The notes below the pieces were generated by a model. The model saw only the letters and a program-made list of their open reading frames with translations. It searched no databases and was not told the origin of the DNA. Shown here piece by piece: positions 1 to 6,922 of a DNA stretch of 64,000 nt. Both the position numbers and the translations under genes were made by a program. Each line of letters begins with the position of its first letter. Within the stretch, counting starts at the first letter, position 1. Source of the stretch: Streptomyces lucensis JCM 4490 (GTDB taxonomy: Bacteria; Actinomycetota; Actinomycetes; Streptomycetales; Streptomycetaceae); contig NZ_BMUE01000008.1 of the NCBI RefSeq assembly GCF_014650035.1, positions 62,001 through 126,000 of the forward strand. Direction: 5' to 3'.

Positions 1-243
1 CGCCCCGTGATGTTCAATGTCGCAAACGCGCCGAAACAGGACGCCTCCGCCTCCATGGGCATCGTCGGCGACCTCGGCGCGGGCAAGAGCGTCATGGAGA
101 AACTCATCTCCGAGGCGGTATGGGCGCGCGGCGGGGTCGCGATCTGCATCGACCGCACCCCGGTACGGGAATGGGCGAGCTTCGCCCGCACCGCCGCCGC
201 GGGCCGCTGCCAGATCATCGACGCCGCCCGCGCCGAGGTCTCC
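1..243 (+). pseudogene. Conjugation-type (VirB4/TraC-like) ATPase fragment, open at the left edge
   Basis: The frame is already open at the first base and reads a P-loop domain: MFNVANAPKQ, then Walker A GDLGAGKS, then a strand ending CIDRTPVREW. This resembles the start of the motor domain of actinobacterial VirB4-like ATP-binding proteins of conjugative elements, which would be inner-membrane-associated motors of DNA transfer. Similarity stops abruptly after AARAEVS, about 27 residues past CIDRTPVREW, and the frame continues into sequence that belongs to another gene. Walker B and everything downstream are missing, so this cannot be functional. It is probably the relic of an integrated conjugative element. 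Family assignment is from recognition of the motif context, not a search. Confidence 0.55.
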
Positions 244-719
244 AGGCTGGGTTCGAGGCGACGCGTCACCTTGAGCTACAGACGCAACATGCTCAGCGTG
301 ACTGGCTCTTTCAGCGCCGCGTCGATGCGCTGGTGGGTTTCATGGAGGCCTACGACGCGTTCGCTCGGATGACCCCGGGCTACTGCCACGCCGTCGTAAA
401 CGACATCGATCGCGATGATCTCCGCGCCGCTATAGGTGTGGCCCAGCTTGGCGTAACGCAGGCGCACTTTCGCATCCTGGCCTTCGGCCCGGAGCATCTT
501 CGCAACCCTTCGGGAGCTGTCCGCGAGGCACTGCAGGACTACGCTGATGCCCTCGGTCACTGGGACAGGGCAGAGGAGAGACGCGATCCGACCAGGCACC
601 GGCTCGAAGCCCGCGCTCTAGATGTGGGTGCGACCATGGCCCAGAACCACAGCGATTTTGTTGATGAGGTGACCGCGTACATCAGTTCGTCCAAGACGGC
701 CGGCGGTAGCACGGGTTAG
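243..719 (+). pseudogene. C-terminal part of an unknown protein fused to the ATPase fragment
   Basis: A second frame opens where the ATPase similarity ends and reads about 158 residues to a TAG at 717. It contains a helical segment RRVDALVGFMEAYDAFARM, then RAAIGVAQLGVTQAHFRI and LQDYADALGHWDRAEERR, with amphipathic helices and acceptable third-position GC. No start codon or ribosome-binding site is visible at its head, so it looks like the 3' part of a gene whose 5' end was lost when it was joined to the ATPase relic. I do not recognise the family. The helical content and the tail (AQNHSDFVDEVTAYI) suggest a soluble protein. Confidence 0.4.
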
Positions 720-877
720 GGGTTTGGACCGCACGCGGCCGTGACGGTGTCAGGCGTCAGGGTCACCGGGATCGAAGTGCCTCCACCACGCCTGCAGGCG
801 ACGCAGGGCGGTCGTCCAACTGTGGTCTGTAGCTCCCTATTGGGTTGGCCCGGCCACGGTGGCGGAAGGATACGCAC

Positions 878-1102
878 ATGTCCAAGCCGAAGAGCTTCAC
901 TGCGTGGTTGAAGACCCATGCCGACCAGCACAACGCCATTGGGGATCTCGCTCGGGATGTCTCCGCTGATCCCAACTGGCCATCACGTAGGGGGCGGCAA
1001 GGCCAGCGTGACTACCTTGAGGAGTGCGGCGCTGTCACGGGTGCCATCGAGACGCTCGAGCGTGCATGGACTCAGTACGAGTCAGACCGAGCGTCCGGGT
1101 GA
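878..1102 (+). CDS. Small YozE/SAM-like helical protein
   Basis: A 74-residue protein begins at the ATG at 878, chosen because GGCGGAAGGA lies a suitable distance upstream; an in-frame GTG-type start 33 bases earlier lacks such a site. The sequence SFTAWLKTHADQHNAIGDLA followed by DVSADPNWP and an aromatic-rich helix resembles the YozE SAM-like fold family, short helical proteins of unknown molecular role in Gram-positive bacteria. It has no membrane segment or signal peptide. It stands alone between two broken genes, so its context gives no functional clue. The ORF is intact, which is unusual in this stretch. Confidence 0.6.
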   Translation: MSKPKSFTAWLKTHADQHNAIGDLARDVSADPNWPSRRGRQGQRDYLEECGAVTGAIETLERAWTQYESDRASG

Positions 1103-1129
1103 TGACACCTAAATCGACGGGAGGCGACG

Positions 1130-1916
1130 ACCGACATCGAGTGGTGGGCCCTGCACCGGACCGCACCCCGCGTCGTCCACTCCTCCGTGCTCGGGCTGCC
1201 GCTGTGGGTGGCACTCTCGGTCGCCCTCGCCGTGCTCCCCGCCTCCGACGTGCCCTGGTGGCAGGCCGCCGTGGTCGGAGTCGTCGCCGGAGGGTGGGCG
1301 CTGGGCGCCCTGCATGCCTTCCTCGTGCCGAAGACGGCACCCGCCGACCGGATCCGCGTCTCGTGGCCGGGGGTCGCGGCGACGGCCGCCGTCTGCGGCG
1401 CGGTGGCCTCCGGGCACCGCGGTACTGGTCGTTCCGCTGGTGCTGCTCGCCGTCTTCCTGGGGTTCGGCTGGAAGGCGACCAAGGACGCGGACATGATGG
1501 TCGCGCTGCATCCGCTGTCCCTGCTGGAGCGCGACCGCAGGGCCGCACACACCCTCGTCGTCGGCTTCCCCTTGCTGGCGGCGCTTTTGATGGCCGGTCT
1601 ACTCGTCGTCGGATTCGCCGTCCGGGGCCCGTCGGCGTTCGCCGGCGTTCCCTGGAGCGAGTTGGGTTCCACCTTGGCGGGGCTGCTCGCCCTCGGCCTG
1701 TATTCTGGGGTGCTGGTGGCGTTCCGACACACCGCTTCACCCGCCCTGTCGATCACGTGCTGGTACCTGGCCCTGCGCCACGGTACCCCCCGCGACCTGA
1801 TGGCCTTCCTCGCCAACGCCCACCAGCAGCGCGCCGTGCTCCGTCGCGTCGGAGCCGTCTACCAGTTCCGCCACCTCGACCTCCAACGCCACCTCGCCGA
1901 CCGCCGACCGGACTAG
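1130..1916 (+). pseudogene. NACHT-type STAND NTPase, C-terminal membrane part, frameshifted
   Basis: Two adjoining frames together read as the C-terminal part of an actinobacterial NACHT-domain membrane protein. The first runs from about 1130 (IEWWALHRTAPRVV, then two hydrophobic segments) to about 1412. The second continues to 1916 with further membrane segments (LVVPLVLLAVFLGF, LVVGFPLLAALLMAGLLVVG) and ends LMAFLANAHQQRAVLRRVG then YQFRHLDLQRHLA. That closing winged-helix-like motif is characteristic of Streptomyces NACHT proteins. The NTPase domain is missing upstream and a frameshift near 1412 splits what remains. The family is known for defence or signalling roles; this copy is dead. 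Confidence 0.55.
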
Positions 1917-1964
1917 CGCCGGGCGGCACCGGGGTACTGCAGGCACCCCGGTGCACGGGCCCGG

Positions 1965-2541
1965 CCGGTCTCCCACACCTGGTTACGCCAGGGGCGCGGC
2001 CGGGCCAGGAACACATCGTGCTTGCGCGCCGCCCGCTCGCCACCGGCGAGTCCGGCCCTCTCCCCCGGCGTCAGATCCCGCTGGACCGCCCGGTGCAGCG
2101 GCGGAATCGACGGAGGTGGATCCCCCTCGCCCCTGGCCGCGCGAGCGGTCAGCTCACGATGCACCGCCGCGACGTTGCCCTTCCACAGCCCCAGCAGAGC
2201 CCGGACCTCGTCAGTAACCGTGAACCGCCCGGGATACGCGGTCCGCTCCCCCGGCGCCGCAGCCGCAGCCTCGTCCCGCTCGGCGGCCGCCAGCCACCGC
2301 CACACCGCGCGCTCCCGCACCCCCAGCACGCCCGCCGCCGACCTCACCTGCCCGTGGTGAGTTTGCCCTCCCGGCGCAGGGCCAGCAGACGACGCACCGC
2401 CGGTCCCCGCAACGCCCGAACCGACACAGCCGGCAAAGCTCCGCCCGAACTCCCACCCGCCCCTCGAGGCGCCGGCTCCTGCTCCTGCTGAGCCACACCA
2501 CCGAGCCACCAACACCCATCGGCCAGCAGATCAGAACTCAC
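1965..2541 (-). pseudogene. IS481/Mu-type transposase, N-terminal part, frameshifted
   Basis: Reading leftwards from an ATG at 2541, one frame gives a short N-terminus ending LALRREGKLTTG near 2345. A second frame continues with a helix-turn-helix region (AAGVLGVRERAVWRWLAAA), a second DNA-binding segment (FTVTDEVRALLGLWKGNVAA) and the linker RPWRNQVWET that normally leads into the rve integrase core. The catalytic DDE core is absent: the sequence stops making sense just after that point. The element is therefore both frameshifted near 2350 and truncated before the catalytic domain. Family placement (transposases with N-terminal HTH and integrase core) is by recognition. Confidence 0.6.
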
Positions 2542-3050
2542 GAAACTGAGACAGCGTCACCCCGCATGCAATAACACCCCGAGACAGCAATGCCCCGTTG
2601 GTTCTCTCACACCCAGGACAGTGGTCCCACGCCTCGAAACCGCCACCGAGCAGCAACAACACACCGAGTTCCCATTGCCTCTCACCCCACTGTCCCGAAA
2701 CCGAGAGATCGCACGCAAGCGCCCGCTCCCTTCTCAAGGACGTCTCAACACCTCAGCTCAAGCCACCACACCGCACCAACTATGAACCTCGGAATCACAC
2801 CCATCGACTTGTCACGGCGTGATGGCTTCTTCCGGCTGCGCGTACCGGATCCGCACACCGCCCGGCCCGGGTAAGCCGTCGACCAGCTTCTGCTTCGTCA
2901 GCCGTGTCAGCCCGGTGGGCGAGCCCGGCCTCTTCTTCTCTTCTTCACCATCCCTGAGAGCTACCCGCCGCCATCCCGACCAGCACCCCGACGGTGCCGT
3001 CGTCCGCATCGGGGCCTGCGGTGTCCTTCGAGCCTCCGATGACGAGAGGC
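2542..3050. other. Intergenic stretch, no gene seen
   Basis: Apart from long overlapping reading frames that are by-products of GC bias, nothing here looks coding on either strand. The part around 2560-2800 is less GC-rich than its surroundings and rich in CA-containing words. I see no convincing terminator or promoter. Confidence 0.4.
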
Positions 3051-3052
3051 CC

Positions 3053-3187
3053 CTACGCCGCCGCTGGCTCTGGGTGACGGGCCTTCTTCCGTACGGCTGC
3101 CTCCACCTTGAAGCGGACTTTGCCCTGAGCCTTGACGCGCGCGGTGACGGCGGCCTGGGCTTCCTCGGCCAGCGCCCTCCAGTGGGC
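3053..3187 (-). pseudogene. Short C-terminal coding scrap (unknown)
   Basis: Leftwards from about 3187 to a TAG at 3053 the frame reads ALAEEAQAAVTARVKAQGK, RFKVEAAVRKKARHPEPAAA, a lysine/alanine-rich amphipathic tail that looks like a real protein end rather than a shadow. It has no start and abuts a TPR-like scrap on the other strand near 3180. Function unknown. Confidence 0.25.
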
Positions 3188-3365
3188 GGAACAGGCCTAC
3201 GTCGAACTCGCCAGACCAGTCCACGGCAAACAAGCCCGCCACCGCCTGCAATGGACCCACTACCTCCGCCACCGCGCCGCCGACCACGGCAGCACCGAGG
3301 CCCTATACAGCCGGGCGGTGATGCGGAAGGAGGCCGGGGACCGGGAGGGTGCCGAAGCCCTTCTC
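3168..3365 (+). pseudogene. TPR/Sel1-like repeat fragment
   Basis: The frame reads ALQWAEQAYVELARPVHGKQ and then HRAADHGSTEALYSRAVM and KEAGDREGAEALL. This is the typical wording of tetratricopeptide/Sel1-like repeats in Streptomyces proteins (an alanine- and glycine-rich 36-residue unit). Both ends are missing and no start is present. The same frame happens to run on into the trypco2 gene at 3450, but the intervening sequence (3365-3440) is proline-rich and not protein-like, so I treat the two as separate. Confidence 0.4.
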
Positions 3366-3449
3366 CCGCCCGTTCCTCCGAAGCCCGGGCGCCCGGCCTC
3401 AAAACCTTGGCAGACTACTCCGCAGGCACAGTGCGCGCTGGGGGTGCGG

Positions 3450-3764
3450 ATGGCGGGGATCGGACTTGTCGCGGCGATCGAGGAACTGCGGCAGGAGCTC
3501 TATCGGGCGCAGGATCTGGGGGCAGACCAGCAATTCGCGTTCGGTATCGAGGAGGCCGAACTGGAGTTGCAGCTGGAGCTGCGCAACAGCGGCAAGGGGG
3601 ACGGCAAGGTCAGCTTCGGCGTGGCAACCGTCGGCGCGGGCGGTGAACACTCCACCGTCCGCACCCACAGACTGACGCTGAAACTTTCAGTCCGGGACCG
3701 GGCCCGCGGCGGTTCCAGTCCAGAGATCAGCGACACCGAAACCGGGTCCTGGGACGAGGAGTGA
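3450..3764 (+). CDS. Trypsin-co-occurring domain 2 (trypco2) protein
   Basis: A 104-residue protein (ATG at 3450; GTG at 3444 is a possible alternative) with the layout of the trypco2 family: an N-terminal helix GLVAAIEELRQELYRAQDLG, a beta strand with alternating acidic residues (ELELQLELRN), a glycine-rich turn (SFGVATVGAGGE) and a final strand HRLTLKLSV, then an acidic tail. The family is named for its co-occurrence with trypsin-like proteases in conflict gene clusters and is thought to regulate or partner them. Its stop overlaps the ATG of the downstream trypsin-VMAP gene (TGATG), so translation is probably coupled. First gene of a four-gene operon. Confidence 0.8.
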   Translation: MAGIGLVAAIEELRQELYRAQDLGADQQFAFGIEEAELELQLELRNSGKGDGKVSFGVATVGAGGEHSTVRTHRLTLKLSVRDRARGGSSPEISDTETGSWDEE

Positions 3765-5929
3765 TGGACCCGCACCGACTGGTGCTGATCCGCAGCGGGA
3801 CCACGCGGCTGCGCCATCGCGTCGGCTCCGGCTATCTCGTCGCACCCCGCCTTGTCCTCACCGCGGCACACATCCTCCAGGACGGCGAAAGAAGCTCCTA
3901 CTGGGAGGAGATCCAGGTCAGAGTGGGGCACCCAGGCCGCGGCGAGACGCTACGCACCGGAGCGAAGCTGATCTGGATCCATCCGCAGGACCTGGACGTC
4001 GCTCTGCTGCTCACACATGACGAGATCGACTTACCGGGGTCGGTTCGATGGGGCCACCCCGTGGGCAGGGCCCCGCTGCGCTACGAGGGACTGGGCTTTC
4101 CGCTGGCATCCGCGGAAGACGGCCGTGACGCCGAACACCTCCGAGGCGTCCTGCCTCCGCTGTCCTCCGGGGCTCGCGGCCTTTACGTGCTCGACCAGGA
4201 GCCCGCGCCCGACCTCCGCGACGACGGTCGCAGGGCCTGGGGAGGCGCCTCGGGAACCGCAGTGTTCTGCGAGGACTACCTGGTGGGCCTGGTGATTCGC
4301 GACGACCGATCCTACGGCAACCGCCGTCTGCGGGCCATCCCAGCGCATTGCTTCGTCCAGGACGACGGCTTCCAGGCCCTCCTGCAACGGTACGCCGACG
4401 GTCCACCCTGTCTGACGGAGATTGGCGCCCCGCTCCCGACGGCCCAGCCCGCGACGGAACGCAGCCCGGCCGAGCAGGAGACCGAGCGCCTCCTGTGGTC
4501 GGTGCTCGGTGGCCGGACCACCTACACGGTACATGTCCGCGCCCTCGCACGGCGGCTCGGATACACCGTCCCCCACAGCTATGAACCGACCATGGCCGAC
4601 CTCGCGGCACTCGTGGCGGCCAATCCCCGGGCCTTGCCCTCCCTGAGTAGCACCCTGGTCCTGGCCCTCACCGGCGAGGACGAGCGCATCCGTCTGACAG
4701 ACGTCCTCACCCGCGCCCGTGCCGGTGGACTGTGCCTGCTCCTGTCCCTGGACGAGTGCGAGACCTTACTGGCACTGCTCCGCGGCATCTGCAAGGAACA
4801 GCCCACGCTGATACCTCGTGCCGCCCGCGAGGTCCTGCGCTACGCCTGGCTGCCCGCCCCGTTGAACCGCACGCATCTCTGCGCCGACGACCTCGAACAC
4901 GTCGTCGAGCACCTGGAGTCCATCTCCGACAGCGGACGCGTACCGGACGACACACCGCCCGTACCGGCCCTGCTCCGTCTGGCCGAATGCGTGGCCGCCG
5001 CCCTGGGAGAGGAATCGGGCGCGGAGCTGCGCAGATGGTCCGATCAGGTGGCCGCGCGGACCGGCATCCATCCGGCGGCGCTTGCCGAGCGCCGCACCGA
5101 CGCCGGCCGCTGGGCCGCCCGGCAGGCGCCCCCCTTCTCCCGCGTTGTCGTCGAAGTTTCCCGCGCGCGGACCGAACCGCGCGATAGCTACTACTGCCGC
5201 ATCCTGCTCGCACGCCCCGACGGCACGCACACCTCCCTCCACGAGGAGGAGAGCGCGCCGAAGACACCCGAGGAAGTGGCCCGGCAGGTGCGCGACGCCG
5301 TCGAGGTCGTCGCGGACGAACTGGGCCTGACGGCCGCGCCCCATGCGACGGTTCTGGTGGCCCGCGACAGCCTCCACCTGCCCATCGACGAATGGAACCC
5401 CGGGGCACCCAACGAGTTCGTGCCCGACCAGCCGATCGGCGCCGAGTTCTGCATCACCCTGAGCTGCCCGGAGATGAGCAAGCTGGTGCGCAGCAGAGAA
5501 CGTGAGCATCGACGGCGCTGGGAGAGCGGACACACAGCCCCCTTGGTGGTCGACGACGAACGTGTCACTCTCCCACGGCTTAGGCGGCTGTTGCAGACCA
5601 CTCACCGTGACGCCACCCAGGTTGTGCTCCACTGTGCCCCGGAACAGCGGGACGCACTGCTCGAACTCTGCCTGGCGCTCGGCGTCCCAGTCGTCCTCTG
5701 GGACCGACGGGCCGACTGCCCCGCGGACGCGGCCGGACTGCAACAGCTGGACCCCACCGGCCCGCTCGGTGATCTGCCCGAGCGGGTCCGCGTCTTCCGC
5801 GGGGCGGCGTTCGACGAGCCGGAGACGCTCCCAGCGCGCCCCGCACTCGTATGGGAGGAGCAGGGCCGACGACCGCGGCCCGAATCGCTGCCCCTGCAGG
5901 ACCCTCCCAAAGGAGCCCACGCGTCATGA
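3764..5929 (+). CDS. Trypsin-like protease fused to VMAP (vWA-MoxR-associated protein)
   Basis: A 721-residue multidomain protein. Residues 1-200 are a trypsin-like serine protease with all three catalytic residues visible: His36 in LTAAH, Asp78 in DLDVALL, Ser163 in GGASGTAVF. A helical effector-associated/middle region follows (about 235-440, with TLVLALTGEDERIRL). The C-terminal part from about 450 (FSRVVVEVSRARTEP, then LGLTAAPHATVLVARDSLHL and PIDEWNPG) matches the VMAP C-terminal domain of MoxR-vWA-VMAP ternary systems. In those systems VMAP proteins link a sensor/effector to the ATPase-chaperone pair, and here the effector is the protease. ATG 3764 is chosen for the TGATG overlap with trypco2. 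The 3' end overlaps the MoxR gene by four bases (ATGA). No signal peptide, so cytoplasmic. Confidence 0.85.
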   Translation: MDPHRLVLIRSGTTRLRHRVGSGYLVAPRLVLTAAHILQDGERSSYWEEIQVRVGHPGRGETLRTGAKLIWIHPQDLDVALLLTHDEIDLPGSVRWGHPVGRAPLRYEGLGFPLASAEDGRDAEHLRGVLPPLSSGARGLYVLDQEPAPDLRDDGRRAWGGASGTAVFCEDYLVGLVIRDDRSYGNRRLRAIPAHCFVQDDGFQALLQRYADGPPCLTEIGAPLPTAQPATERSPAEQETERLLWSVLGGRTTYTVHVRALARRLGYTVPHSYEPTMADLAALVAANPRALPSLSSTLVLALTGEDERIRLTDVLTRARAGGLCLLLSLDECETLLALLRGICKEQPTLIPRAAREVLRYAWLPAPLNRTHLCADDLEHVVEHLESISDSGRVPDDTPPVPALLRLAECVAAALGEESGAELRRWSDQVAARTGIHPAALAERRTDAGRWAARQAPPFSRVVVEVSRARTEPRDSYYCRILLARPDGTHTSLHEEESAPKTPEEVARQVRDAVEVVADELGLTAAPHATVLVARDSLHLPIDEWNPGAPNEFVPDQPIGAEFCITLSCPEMSKLVRSREREHRRRWESGHTAPLVVDDERVTLPRLRRLLQTTHRDATQVVLHCAPEQRDALLELCLALGVPVVLWDRRADCPADAAGLQQLDPTGPLGDLPERVRVFRGAAFDEPETLPARPALVWEEQGRRPRPESLPLQDPPKGAHAS

Positions 5930-6918
5930 CTGCCGCAGAATCCGCTGCCACCGCCCCCTCCACCCCGTCCGGCGACAGGAACTGGCGGCTCTTCCGGGGC
6001 GATGGAGCATCCCACGCCGTCGCCTTCCCGCCCGCACCGCCGTGGCGCCGGCTCCACCCGGAGGAGCCCGACGGCTCGCAGACCGCACGGCCCCGCCCGT
6101 ACCTGATCGACCCCGACGACGCGGATATCGTCAACGCCGCTCTCCACCTGCGCCGGCCTCTGCTAGTCACGGGGCACCCCGGTACCGGAAAGTCCTCCCT
6201 GGCCCACGCGATCGCCCACGAGCTCGCCCTCGGCCGCGTCCTGTACTGGCCAGTCAACAGCCGCTCGACCCTGCAAGACGCCCTCTACCACTACGACGCG
6301 ATCGGTCGGCTGCGGGAAGCGAACCTCCGCCGGTCGGACGGCTCCGAACCCGGCATCGGCCAGTACGTCCGGCTCGGCCCCCTGGGCAACGCGCTGCTGG
6401 CCCGAGACCGGCCAAGGATCCTGCTCATCGACGAGTTGGACAAGGGCGACGTCGATCTGCCCAACGACCTACTCACCGTGTTCGAGGAGGGCGAGTTCGA
6501 GATTCCGGAGCTCAGCCGACTCCCCGAAGAGCACTCCACGGTCCACGTCCGGACCGACGACCCGGACGCGCCAGCCCCGGTGGTTCGCGGCCGCGTCCGC
6601 TGCCGTGAGTACCCCGTCGTGGTCATCACCAGCAACCGTGAACGCGAGTTCCCGCCCGCCTTCCTCCGACGGTGCGTCCGTCTCGACTTGCCCGAGCCTG
6701 ACGAGACGCGGCTGCGCGACATCGTCGCCGCGCACCTTGGCCACGAGGCGCTCCACGACATCGATGACCTGCTGGAGGAGTTCCTCGGCCGCCGCGCGCC
6801 CGGAGAACTCGCGACCGATCAGCTCCTCAACGCGGTCTTCCTGCGCAAGGGCGGCATCGATCTGGACGCCGGCCGACTGCTCGACGCCGTTCTGCATCAA
6901 CTCGGCGGGGCGGTATGA
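5926..6918 (+). CDS. MoxR-family AAA+ ATPase of the VMAP system
   Basis: A 330-residue AAA+ protein. Walker A is GHPGTGKS (83-90), Walker B ILLIDELDKG (around 165-174), sensor 1 is in VVVITSNRERE, and the arginine finger candidate is FLRRC. The position of the inserts fits the MoxR class, which works as a chaperone-like remodeller paired with vWA-domain proteins. The start at 5926 is set by the ATGA overlap with the VMAP stop; an upstream in-frame GTG at 5851 would give an unlikely 75-base overlap. The residues before Walker A include a conserved-looking RPYLIDPDDADIVNAAL element. The next gene starts five bases after its stop, so all four genes are likely one transcript. Confidence 0.9.
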   Translation: MTAAESAATAPSTPSGDRNWRLFRGDGASHAVAFPPAPPWRRLHPEEPDGSQTARPRPYLIDPDDADIVNAALHLRRPLLVTGHPGTGKSSLAHAIAHELALGRVLYWPVNSRSTLQDALYHYDAIGRLREANLRRSDGSEPGIGQYVRLGPLGNALLARDRPRILLIDELDKGDVDLPNDLLTVFEEGEFEIPELSRLPEEHSTVHVRTDDPDAPAPVVRGRVRCREYPVVVITSNREREFPPAFLRRCVRLDLPEPDETRLRDIVAAHLGHEALHDIDDLLEEFLGRRAPGELATDQLLNAVFLRKGGIDLDAGRLLDAVLHQLGGAV

Positions 6919-6922
6919 AGGC

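Noticed and set aside
1187-2491. A 434-codon plus-strand frame running from the NACHT remnant through the transposase region
   Set aside because: Only the first about 75 codons are protein-like. The rest is proline/arginine-rich antisense of the IS481-type remnant.
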